DNA from: a virus
Strand: one strand, 5' to 3'
IMG/VR virus record: IMGVR_UViG_3300009182_000240
Coordinates: 1 to 28,928 of that record
DNA: 28,928 nt
The position numbers were made by a program, and so were the translations under genes. The notes beneath the pieces are model-generated. The model was not told the DNA's origin and did no database searches. It was given only the letters and a program-made list of their open reading frames with translations. Position 1 is the first letter of the stretch. Each line of letters opens with the position of its first letter. Of this stretch, positions 20,603 to 28,928 are shown piece by piece.

Positions 20603-22744
20603 ATGAAATCAAATACAAACGGCAGTGCATCAGGAGGAACAACAGCAGTCGGCAGTAAAATGCAAGGCGTGTTTCTTGGCAAGATAAAAGATAACATTGA
20701 TCCAGACGGCCTAGGTAGATTGCGTGTATGGATTCCGCAATTGAGTGGTTCTCAAGAATCAAATAAACAAGGATGGTTTACAGTTCGTTATTGCCCGCCT
20801 TTTGCTGGGGCTACTAATACCAAAGACGAGTCACAGGCCAAAGACGCAACCAAGTATGCACAAACAAATCAAAGCTATGGCATGTGGATGGTGCCACCAG
20901 ACTTGAATGTACAAGTTATTTGCAGTTTTATCAATGGCGAGTTGCATCAAGGAATTTGGTGGGCATGTTTGCCGCATGATGGCCACACACATGCACTGCC
21001 AGCAGTGGCATCGGGCACTACACATGACGGTGAAACAACTCCTTTAGCTGAACGCAATAGATACAATACTGATGACCCGGATGTAGAACGCAGACCCAAG
21101 CATCCTTTAAACAATGTTATTAGACGACAAGGGCTTGAAAAAGACCTACGTCGTGGTCATATCAATGGTGGACCTTTTAGAAATAAAGAAAAGCACACTG
21201 GTTTAGCGTATGGTGTACTGACACCTGGACAACATCAGTTTGTAATGGATGACGGTGAAAAGTTTAAGAACGGTCAAATTAGATTACGTACTGCCAGTGG
21301 CAACACATTTATCATGGACAACGATGAAGGCTTTATCTATTTTATCAATGCCACGGGCAATGCCTGGATGCAGTTGGACAAAGAAGGAAATGTTGATGTG
21401 TATGCTGGTGGCTCGTTTAGTGTCAACGCCGAAGAAAGTATTAACCTTCGTGCTGGCAATAACATCAACATGGATGCTGGCAACAATATCAACGCTGCTG
21501 CCGCAAACAACTTTGAATTAGAAGCATGCGAAGTATTTAACGCAACTGGCACCAACGGAATGAAGTTAAGCACAGGGCAAAATATGAACATTCTTGCTGA
21601 TAGTCAATTTAAAATGACTGGTCAGCGTATTGACTTAAACGGTCCGCCTGCTGAACGTGCAACATTACCATCGCCAAACAATTTGGTAACAAACACCACA
21701 GTTGGTAAAAGTATTGCAGGTCGTGTGCCTGAAGCAGAGCCATACGGTGGTCACGTTAGTAAGGGTGGTGAACAGCCCACAGTAATTACAGGAGCTGCAC
21801 CTATTGAAGATCCTACAATTACACCAGCACCAGAAAGTTATGAGGATAAACCACCTCCAGAAAATACAGATGCAATTGCATGCGTACCAGATGTTACACA
21901 AAATAAATTAAGCGACGAAGCTTTTTCAATGTTACTCAGTAGAGAAGCATATCGTGGTATGATGTACAGCGATTTCCAAGGATACTCAGTGGGGTATGGT
22001 ACTCGAGTAGATATTTTTGGTCCTGGTAACCCTGCAAGCAAAATTGATGCCAACTTAAAGCAGGCCTTACTGGCAGGACCAAGCGAAGCTGAAGCACGTT
22101 TGGCCAGCCGACAAATCATTGATCGTCATATAACGCCAGGAGTTGTCAATACATTGGCAAAAGAAAAAGCCGCTGCCGGCAAGGAAGTGTGTATTACTCA
22201 AGCGCACATTGATGCTCTTATTATTGCGGCATATGGAAATCCAAGCGCAGCAAATGGCATGGCCAAAGAATTAGTGGCCAGTGGCGCACGTAGCGCAGAC
22301 GGCAAGCCAACCAATGAAGATATAGCACGTATTTGGGCAAATGGCAAATATTCAAACAGTTCAGGCCAAAGAAATAATGAAGCGTCCTATGCCATGACCG
22401 GAAAACAAAACGGAGACTCAAAATCTGGCGATCCAATAAAACAAATGAACGCTGGTGTCAAAGCAGACGAAGCTGCTATTCGAAACAACAAAGCACGAAA
22501 TCCAGATACTCCGTGGCCAGGAACTTTGGGTAATGGTCCACAAACAGGTAATAAAAGCGAAGCTTCTTATACAAAGCCAACACCTACACAATTTGGACAG
22601 TGGGAAAGAAGTTCTTATTTAAACACTGGTAAAGTACCATACGGAAGTAATTTAACACCTGCACAGCTACGAGACAAGTACGGAGCACCGCACACTGGCG
22701 GAAATTACCCTCCCAGTGCCCCTGCACCAGCCTCACAGGCATAA
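20603..22744 (+). CDS. gp5: Baseplate spike with C-terminal lysozyme domain (gp5-like)
   Basis: 713 residues. An OB-fold domain comes first (LGRLRVWIPQLSG at 37-49). A beta-helix-forming stretch follows (about 230-345) with short repeats such as GNVDVYAGGSFSVNAE and INLRAGNNINMDAGNNIN. A Pro/Glu-rich linker (about 375-430) leads to a GH24-type lysozyme domain: LLSREAYRGMMYSD with Glu448 and Asp457 spaced as Glu11/Asp20 in T4 lysozyme, then GYSVGYGT where Ser462 replaces the usual Thr. A low-complexity C-terminus ends the protein. In T4 gp5 the lysozyme lies between the OB fold and the beta-helix; here it comes last. It should puncture the outer membrane and cut peptidoglycan. AAAGG precedes ATG 20603. 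Confidence 0.9.
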   Translation: MKSNTNGSASGGTTAVGSKMQGVFLGKIKDNIDPDGLGRLRVWIPQLSGSQESNKQGWFTVRYCPPFAGATNTKDESQAKDATKYAQTNQSYGMWMVPPDLNVQVICSFINGELHQGIWWACLPHDGHTHALPAVASGTTHDGETTPLAERNRYNTDDPDVERRPKHPLNNVIRRQGLEKDLRRGHINGGPFRNKEKHTGLAYGVLTPGQHQFVMDDGEKFKNGQIRLRTASGNTFIMDNDEGFIYFINATGNAWMQLDKEGNVDVYAGGSFSVNAEESINLRAGNNINMDAGNNINAAAANNFELEACEVFNATGTNGMKLSTGQNMNILADSQFKMTGQRIDLNGPPAERATLPSPNNLVTNTTVGKSIAGRVPEAEPYGGHVSKGGEQPTVITGAAPIEDPTITPAPESYEDKPPPENTDAIACVPDVTQNKLSDEAFSMLLSREAYRGMMYSDFQGYSVGYGTRVDIFGPGNPASKIDANLKQALLAGPSEAEARLASRQIIDRHITPGVVNTLAKEKAAAGKEVCITQAHIDALIIAAYGNPSAANGMAKELVASGARSADGKPTNEDIARIWANGKYSNSSGQRNNEASYAMTGKQNGDSKSGDPIKQMNAGVKADEAAIRNNKARNPDTPWPGTLGNGPQTGNKSEASYTKPTPTQFGQWERSSYLNTGKVPYGSNLTPAQLRDKYGAPHTGGNYPPSAPAPASQA

Positions 22745-22770
22745 AGATATAACCCGCTTTATTCCTTACT

Positions 22771-22784
22771 GGTAAATAGGTGTA
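22771..22784 (+). promoter_or_regulatory. Extended late promoter touching the gp25 start
   Basis: GGTAAATAGGTGTA, with the last A being the first base of the gp25 ATG. By T4 rules initiation would fall at or next to that ATG, predicting a leaderless gp25-gp6 transcript. The same 14 bases occur at 10067-10082 on the other strand. Confidence 0.6.
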
Positions 22785-23164
22785 TGCCAACGTATACATC
22801 AAAATTTCGCGGTTATAGTTCGATTGGAACCACTTTTTTAAATCCGGTCCTACACGATCTTTCTCTTGCAAAACAAGACCTACTGAATCATTTCAATACT
22901 CGCAAAGGCGAGCGTATTATGATGCCTACTTTTGGCAGCATAGTATGGGACATGCTTTTTGAACCGCTTGATGATTACACAATCAATTTAATTGATCAAG
23001 ATGTACGCACAATTATCAAAAGCGACCCTCGCTGGTTGTTACAAAAAGTAGAAATAAGCGAAGGGCCAAATGCACTTAACATTGAAGTTACAGTGACATA
23101 TTTGCCATCAGATGAAATAATAACATTACCATTGGTATACGATAAAGGAACAAATACAGTATGA
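22784..23164 (+). CDS. gp25: Baseplate wedge protein, lysozyme-like fold
   Basis: 126 residues of the GPW/gp25 family (T4 gp25: 132). YSSIGTTFLNPVLHDLSLAKQDLLNHF (about 11-37), RKGERIMMPTFGSIVWDMLFEPLDD (about 40-64) and VTVTYLPSDEIITLPLVYD cover the whole family. gp25 links the wedge to the first sheath ring and triggers sheath assembly. ATG 22784 lacks a normal ribosome site (only AGG three bases upstream) and lies on a late element. The stop overlaps the gp6 start as ATGA. Confidence 0.97.
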   Translation: MPTYTSKFRGYSSIGTTFLNPVLHDLSLAKQDLLNHFNTRKGERIMMPTFGSIVWDMLFEPLDDYTINLIDQDVRTIIKSDPRWLLQKVEISEGPNALNIEVTVTYLPSDEIITLPLVYDKGTNTV

Positions 23165-26100
23165 GCCAGACACGACGCCTAGGACAGTTAAACGCAGCCG
23201 AAAGCTGGCTTAACAATTATCGTTATCTAGTAAACGCAGACTTCAAGGCCTACGACTTTGAAAGCCTAAGAACTGCTTTACTAAATCACATTCAATTAAA
23301 CTATCCAGAAGATTTCAACGATTTTATTGGTTCAAGTGAATATGTTGCACTAGTAGACTTGATGGCATTTATGGGACAGAATCTTGCATTCCGCAGTGAT
23401 TTAAATTTGCGTGAAACATTTTTAGAAACAGCAGAAGTACGCGGCAATGTATTAAGCATTGCTCGTCAATTGGGTTACAAACCATTCCGTAATGGTGGAG
23501 CCAATGGCTTCTTAAAAATTACATCTGTAACAACCACACAAGAATTATATGACAGCAAAGGTACAAACTTAGCCGGCAAAACTATTGTATGGGCAGATCC
23601 GTTGAATTTGGACTTCAATGAACAATTCTCATTAATTTTAAATCAAGCATTGAATAAATCAAATCCCATTGGTCGTCCAGTTAGTTCTATTTCTTCAAAC
23701 GGTGTATCTCGCCAACTGTACGAGCTTGATCAGCCTGACACTCGCACAATGGTGGAAACGTTTTCAGTCAGTGCCAGAAACAACAACAGCTATTCATGTG
23801 AGTTGGTTCCAGTAACAATTGACACAGCAACAGAATTAGCAACAGAGAACACACCAAACCCGTATGGACGACAGACTGTGTTATTCAACAATGATGGCAC
23901 TGGTTATGGCTCAACCTCAAATGGTTGGTTCTTTATGTTCAAACAAGGTACATTAAAGTTTGAGGACTTTACATTAAACACACGAGTAGAAAACCGTGTG
24001 ATTGATTTGCAAGGTGACAACATTAACGAAACTGATGTATGGGTTCAGAGCATTGACTCTAACGGAAAGATTCTCAGTGAGTGGACACCAGTACCAAATG
24101 CCAACAACAAGAACATTATATTCAATGCACTTGATAAGGACAAACGAAAAGTTTACGAAATTATTACTCGTGAAAACGATTCAATTTCGTTGAAGTTTGG
24201 TGACGACATATTTGCAGATATTCCAACAGGTAACATTAGAGTTTGGTATCGCGAAAGTGCAAATGAAACATTAACAATCTCTTCTAATGATATAGCAGGT
24301 TTAGAGTTATCTTTGCGTTATGTTGACAGTACATTAACTGAACAAGATTTAACAGTGACACTGGAATTATCAGACGCTGCGGCCAGCTCAGCAGGTGAAA
24401 CATTAGAACAAATTAAAAATCGTGCAAGTCGTACAAGTGCAAGTCAAGACCGTATGATCACAGCATCTGACTATAATATCTATCCAGAAGGTAAAGTAAG
24501 TGGTGTAGATAAAATCAGAGCAATTAATAGAAAGCATGCAGGTCAAAGCGTATATGCTGACTTGACTGATCCAACTGGAACATATCGTCCTGTTATTACA
24601 TTTGCAGACGATGGCTTTATCTACGAAACTCAAGTGGTAACAGAAGATTCAAAAGATGCAATAGTAGGAGCCCAAGAGTTATTGTCTTGGATTGAAAATA
24701 GTTTATTGAATAGACAGCTGACACAACTATACTATAAAAAGTACAGTCCTATTAGGCCAAATGTTGGCACAAATATGCGTTGGGTAACAGTGAGTTCTGG
24801 CAATGCAACGTCAACTGGATATTTTTCTATGACATCACCAGATTCACCGCTACGTATTGGATACGGCAGCCCAGATCTAAAGTTTAGAACCATTGGTAAA
24901 AATACCTTAATTAAAACCACAAACGGCACATGGACTCGTATTATAGACGTGTACCGCGAAGGATTTGGAGTCAATGATAACATTGGTGCCAATACTGGTT
25001 TACGTGCCAATGGCCAAGGTGCTATATTTGTTAATACCATATTACCAACCACTGCAATTGAGTCTTGGTTTCCTGCATTGCGTACAATTTTTACGCCAAT
25101 GGAACAGCAAGAAATTCTTAGAGAGATTCGTGCAGGTCGTAACTTTGGTTTAAAATATATCAACACACTTGCACAGCAGCATCGTTGGAAAATTATTCCT
25201 GCAGATTCAATTGAACCGTCGGGCAATTTTGTTGTGCCAGCAGAAACAGGAACAGATTCTGGTGCCAGTTGGTTAGTACGTTTAGAGTATGATTCTACAA
25301 CCGGCCAATGGACACTATTTTCTCGCAATGATCAAACAGTATTTGGCAGCGTAGATCAATTGACATTCCACAATCAACGTTTTGGAAAAGCAGTTGATCA
25401 GGCATCAAAACGATCCCTGAAAGATACAATCAAATTCTTAAAACAAAATAATTTAGAAAATGAATTGACGCTGGATGTTGCTGACTACTTTAAATTGGAT
25501 GACGGCAGATATGATTCGTCAAGAGTTATATTGTTGTTACCTGGATTGAGCGAAAATGCAGCACCTAACAACCCAGATGTAATTAGCAAGTTAATTTTGG
25601 GAAACAATGTGCAATTTAAAAAAGCACAGTTCCTTGATACCAATGGACAATACACTTTGAAGCCATCAGACTCTACTGGAGTAACAATGCCAGGCCGTAA
25701 AGATCTGCGTGTGCAAAATACACACGTTCCTTTACGAGATACCAGAGTAGATGCATCTACTACAAACATTGTTGACATGTTTGTATTAACTACCAACTAT
25801 AATACTGCATATCGTGCATGGGTAAACAGCGGAGCCGATACTGTAACAAAACCATTGACACTGACATCATATGGATTGGAAAAGTTAATGAGTACTATTA
25901 TTCCTTATAAGAGTATCAGTGACAGCATTGTATTTCATCCGGTAAAGTACAAAGTTATTTTTGGCAAGACAGCAGATATTAGAAATCAAGTTACTATTCG
26001 TATCACTAAGAGTGATACCACTAGAATCAGTGACGCTGAAATTCGTAGTCGTGTAATCAGTGCAATCAACGAATACTTTACAGTTGATAACTGGGATTTT

Positions 26101-26292
26101 GGAGAAACATTTTATTTTACTGACATGGCGTCATGGATACATAAGTCGTTGGGCGGAGTTATTAGCAGTATTGTTTTGATACCAAAACAAAAACAGTTGT
26201 CAAGCAATGACTTGTTTCAAATTCCATGTGAAGACGATGAAATCTTTATCAGCAGTGCAACAGTCAATGACGTTGAAGTTGTTTCAAATTAA
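23161..26292 (+). CDS. gp6: Baseplate wedge protein
   Basis: Dimers of gp6 form the inner ring of the baseplate and hold the wedges together. The 1043-residue protein starts with the gp6 N-terminal region (DFKAYDFESLRTALLNHIQLNYPEDFNDFIGSSEYVALVDLMAFMGQNLAFRSDLNLRE). It carries a baseplate-J-like segment RASRTSASQDRMITASDYNIYP (about 421-442) and ends with the TIRITKSDTTRISDAEIRSRVISAINEYFTVDNWDFGETFYFTD module. T4 gp6 is 660 residues, so about 380 residues of extra material lie mainly between 500 and 880. It overlaps gp25 by 4 bases and is followed 13 bases later by the next wedge gene. Confidence 0.93.
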   Translation: MSQTRRLGQLNAAESWLNNYRYLVNADFKAYDFESLRTALLNHIQLNYPEDFNDFIGSSEYVALVDLMAFMGQNLAFRSDLNLRETFLETAEVRGNVLSIARQLGYKPFRNGGANGFLKITSVTTTQELYDSKGTNLAGKTIVWADPLNLDFNEQFSLILNQALNKSNPIGRPVSSISSNGVSRQLYELDQPDTRTMVETFSVSARNNNSYSCELVPVTIDTATELATENTPNPYGRQTVLFNNDGTGYGSTSNGWFFMFKQGTLKFEDFTLNTRVENRVIDLQGDNINETDVWVQSIDSNGKILSEWTPVPNANNKNIIFNALDKDKRKVYEIITRENDSISLKFGDDIFADIPTGNIRVWYRESANETLTISSNDIAGLELSLRYVDSTLTEQDLTVTLELSDAAASSAGETLEQIKNRASRTSASQDRMITASDYNIYPEGKVSGVDKIRAINRKHAGQSVYADLTDPTGTYRPVITFADDGFIYETQVVTEDSKDAIVGAQELLSWIENSLLNRQLTQLYYKKYSPIRPNVGTNMRWVTVSSGNATSTGYFSMTSPDSPLRIGYGSPDLKFRTIGKNTLIKTTNGTWTRIIDVYREGFGVNDNIGANTGLRANGQGAIFVNTILPTTAIESWFPALRTIFTPMEQQEILREIRAGRNFGLKYINTLAQQHRWKIIPADSIEPSGNFVVPAETGTDSGASWLVRLEYDSTTGQWTLFSRNDQTVFGSVDQLTFHNQRFGKAVDQASKRSLKDTIKFLKQNNLENELTLDVADYFKLDDGRYDSSRVILLLPGLSENAAPNNPDVISKLILGNNVQFKKAQFLDTNGQYTLKPSDSTGVTMPGRKDLRVQNTHVPLRDTRVDASTTNIVDMFVLTTNYNTAYRAWVNSGADTVTKPLTLTSYGLEKLMSTIIPYKSISDSIVFHPVKYKVIFGKTADIRNQVTIRITKSDTTRISDAEIRSRVISAINEYFTVDNWDFGETFYFTDMASWIHKSLGGVISSIVLIPKQKQLSSNDLFQIPCEDDEIFISSATVNDVEVVSN

Positions 26293-26304
26293 TAAGGCAA
26301 AGAG

Positions 26305-28928
26305 ATGGCAAAAGATCCAAAAAAGTTAAACCCTGAAGACCCGTTTAATAAAACATACCCGGGCCAGGATTTAAACACAGGTGTTGTGCCTAGCACCACT
26401 GACTTATTACCTACAATTTTTAGAACAGAAACAAACAAAAAAGTTTTAAGTGCTATAGTTGAAGACTTATTCCAACCAAGTTCAATTGAAACATTAAACT
26501 ATGCTGTTGGTCGTAATAAAACAAAATCTACGGGAGTTGACTATTTGCCGCATCCGTCGGCACGTAGACAATTGGAAACTGGACTAGTATTATTTGGCGA
26601 TACTGGAGCATCTGTATTAACAGCAGATGATATTGCAACAGCATGGGATCACAATAACAGAGCCAACGAAACAGCTGAACCAATTAGTATATTAGATTTA
26701 CCAATCGATACAGACAAGTTTTTAAACTGGGCAAACTATTACTGGGTCGACAGTCGTATGCCAGTGGTATTTTTAAACAGTGGTGACAATGATTCATTGA
26801 ATATACAGGCTGACATTGTTGGCAAAAAGTATTACACTTCTCCGGTGCAAGATAATGGCCGCAGTTTAGAATTTAAAAATGGTATGCGAATAGCATTCCA
26901 ACAACACCCTCGACATGCAAACATCAGCGGAGACTTGGATTTAGATTTGTTCACTGACGGGACTGATCAATTAAAGTTAGATTACGAATTTGTTAACTAT
27001 GATAAAGGTTTAATGGGAGTGTCAGTTGACGGCAATATATTAACACAAGGTGTTGATTATACTGCAGTAGGCAATCATATAGTATGGTTAAAGTCGTACA
27101 GTGCAAGAAAACCAGTGCATATCCATGCACCAGATTTTTACATTACATTAGAAGACAATGGAATACGTTCATGGCTGGTATATGGAGTTGGCACCGAAGA
27201 AGGCATTCAGTTGCTTGGGCGACATTCACAGTTTACAAACACAGTTTATAGTAGGTTGGCGCCTGCTCGTTGGGATGCACCTGCGTTGCCTTGGGATCGC
27301 AGTGAATGGGATGGATTTGTTCCTGGTGTCAATTCCAAGCAATACATTCTTCAAGAGGTAGGTGCTAAAAATAAAAATGCACACAGTAGAACAAACGTAT
27401 GGTTTCACAAGTCTACTATTCAAACTACTGTTGACTTTTTGGGAATTGAATTTAGGGATATTGCAAAGAGCGAAAACCAAGCCATGCGTCCAATTATTGA
27501 ATTTGAAAATACACTTGAGCTTTATAATCATGGCGTAAGTTATAGAGCATGGGCAACCTTCCTTGTTAACGAATTAAATGTAAGTGTTGCTGACTTTATT
27601 AACTTGCCATTGGTGGAAAGCAATACTGGTACACTAAATTCTCGTTATATGGCATTGATGATCAAGTTAGATCGCCCAGTCGATATTGATGTTCAAACAG
27701 AAATCCAAGGCAAGCCAAAATTGGCATTAAATGCATCTTCAATTCCAGAATCTGAATTAAACAATATTCTGGCCAATCTTGATAAGGACAATGCTGCTGG
27801 CCGTATTCCAAAATATGCAGTTTATAAAGTAAACGGAGACACCATTGCTTGGCTTAAAAATCCTCCAATCAATACCAACTGGAAAATTACATATAGAATC
27901 TCCGGAGTGCTATTGTCTGCATTACGAATCTTATGGTTAACCAAAGACGCAAATGCCAATTCAATTGTATTCATTAAGAGTAATGCAACAAAGACAACTG
28001 GTTTTTTTAAAGAACATGTTACCAATGGTGATGCAACTGTTATCAACGTAGCATCACCTGACGATCCGCACTACCTTAAAGAGTATTACTGGAAGAACGG
28101 TGTTGCTACACTTGCAACATTCCGTAAAACAGCTATTCAACAACCGCTGTTTGAATTATATGCTCGTGATGGAATCAAGCTGAGTTCTAAAACTGGCTTT
28201 AAGCCATCTATTATCAACAGCAACATTATCAAAATTAAATCTGGCCTAAACATTGACGACGATTCTGGTTACAGCATTGATTTCTTACCAACACAGTTTA
28301 CACAACTAACAACAGGTAATATTGCAGCCGATAGTGTATATAATATTTTGTTTGAACACAATTTGCAAAATCCAGCTGTCTATACAAATGCCAATGGCTC
28401 ACAATTAACAGTTCCTGGACCATATTCTTTCCGTAGATACACGGGCGGCAATTTAACATCAGAGTTAAGCAATGGCTATCGTCGTTCTTGGTTTAAATTA
28501 AAAAGCTGGGCAATTCGCTCAGTGCAAGTGTCTGGCGATACTATTATTCAGTTGGATAGTTCAATGTGGCCCACATATGACTGGGCGGTTAAAATTTCCA
28601 ATGGTGTTGGTACAGTGGTACATGCTGACGATTTTGTAGAATTAGTTGATAACGTTGCAGTTGGTGCTCGCGGCCGCCGCATTAATTTTAAAGTGTATCA
28701 CGACAGTCCACAGCAAGTTGCAACAGTGAGAGGCTCTGGATTTGACTCATTTAATGTCAATGTAGTTGATAGAACTGTTTCATTTGTTGTACCATCAACA
28801 GCAGGTGATGCACTAAAAGTTTCCATTGGATCTATTAGTGTTACTGTTCGACTAATAGAATTAAAAAATGATCCTCGATTCTTGCAAATTACATTGGATG
28901 GTATGCCAGTGGATTACACAGTTGATTC
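26305..28928 (+). CDS. Large baseplate wedge/structural protein at the gp7 position, 3' part missing
   Basis: The frame opens at ATG 26305 (AAGG and AGAG upstream) and is open to the window end, giving at least 874 residues. The N-terminus, TDLLPTIFRTETNKKVLSAIVEDLFQPSSIETLNYAVG (about 34-71), matches the start of very large virion proteins that follow gp6 in T4-type phages other than T4's closest relatives. SARRQLETGLVLFGDTG and DTDKFLNWANYYWVDSRMP follow, then repetitive beta-rich modules. In T4 the next wedge genes are 7 (1032 residues) and 8. A wedge or peripheral baseplate role is inferred from position and size. Confidence 0.72.
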   Translation, partial: MAKDPKKLNPEDPFNKTYPGQDLNTGVVPSTTDLLPTIFRTETNKKVLSAIVEDLFQPSSIETLNYAVGRNKTKSTGVDYLPHPSARRQLETGLVLFGDTGASVLTADDIATAWDHNNRANETAEPISILDLPIDTDKFLNWANYYWVDSRMPVVFLNSGDNDSLNIQADIVGKKYYTSPVQDNGRSLEFKNGMRIAFQQHPRHANISGDLDLDLFTDGTDQLKLDYEFVNYDKGLMGVSVDGNILTQGVDYTAVGNHIVWLKSYSARKPVHIHAPDFYITLEDNGIRSWLVYGVGTEEGIQLLGRHSQFTNTVYSRLAPARWDAPALPWDRSEWDGFVPGVNSKQYILQEVGAKNKNAHSRTNVWFHKSTIQTTVDFLGIEFRDIAKSENQAMRPIIEFENTLELYNHGVSYRAWATFLVNELNVSVADFINLPLVESNTGTLNSRYMALMIKLDRPVDIDVQTEIQGKPKLALNASSIPESELNNILANLDKDNAAGRIPKYAVYKVNGDTIAWLKNPPINTNWKITYRISGVLLSALRILWLTKDANANSIVFIKSNATKTTGFFKEHVTNGDATVINVASPDDPHYLKEYYWKNGVATLATFRKTAIQQPLFELYARDGIKLSSKTGFKPSIINSNIIKIKSGLNIDDDSGYSIDFLPTQFTQLTTGNIAADSVYNILFEHNLQNPAVYTNANGSQLTVPGPYSFRRYTGGNLTSELSNGYRRSWFKLKSWAIRSVQVSGDTIIQLDSSMWPTYDWAVKISNGVGTVVHADDFVELVDNVAVGARGRRINFKVYHDSPQQVATVRGSGFDSFNVNVVDRTVSFVVPSTAGDALKVSIGSISVTVRLIELKNDPRFLQITLDGMPVDYTVD

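Overview
The window is a 28.9 kb piece of a contractile-tailed, T4-type bacteriophage genome (Caudoviricetes, former Myoviridae). This rests on recognisable homologues of the T4 core: capsid morphogenesis genes 20, 21, 22 and 23; baseplate genes 26, 51, 53, 5, 25 and 6; recombination genes 46 and 47; and the late sigma factor gene 55. Protein lengths and gene order differ from T4 and its close relatives (398-residue capsid protein, about 1040-residue gp6, lysozyme domain at the end of gp5), so this is a distant T4-like lineage. Nothing in the sequence identifies the host beyond promoters with bacterial sigma-70 consensus.

Layout. (1) 1-10001, minus strand: a virion block running right to left, with a candidate tape-measure protein, portal (gp20), a small basic/acidic protein, an acidic prohead-core protein, prohead protease (gp21), scaffold (gp22) and major capsid protein (gp23). 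A textbook terminator follows, then a small cysteine-rich protein, a holin-like membrane protein and a tail-fibre-like protein cut by the window edge. (2) 10002-10096: a divergent intergenic region with T4-late-type promoter motifs facing both ways. (3) 10097-11208, plus strand: gp26 and gp51, joined by a 4-base overlap with an exact U_UUU_UUC slippery heptamer just upstream. (4) 11209-11832: 624 bases with no credible gene, dense in hairpins and with nested long-range pairings; this is a candidate large structured RNA. (5) 11833-16838, minus strand: an early/middle-type replication and regulation operon with gp55, a MazG-like nucleotide pyrophosphohydrolase, a YdcH/DUF465-like peptide, gp47, gp46, a small basic protein and a GIY-YIG-type endonuclease. 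It starts at a near-consensus sigma-70 promoter, and a second one lies immediately before gp47. (6) 16915-28928, plus strand: the baseplate operon with a nucleotidyltransferase, gp48-like tube cap, gp53, gp27-like hub, gp5-like spike-lysozyme, gp25, gp6 and a large gp7-position protein that runs off the right edge.

How it fits together. The sigma-70-type promoters should let host polymerase express gp55 and the gp46/47 nuclease. gp55 would then direct polymerase to the recurrent late element GGTAAATA (often extended to GGTAAATAGGTGTA), seen before the holin-like gene, the tape-measure gene, the nucleotidyltransferase gene and gp25. The strongest unusual signals are the structured intergenic region at 11209-11832, the putative -1 frameshift joining gp26 to gp51 opposite a candidate tape-measure gene, the extended late-promoter element that touches start codons, and the permuted domain order of the gp5-like spike.
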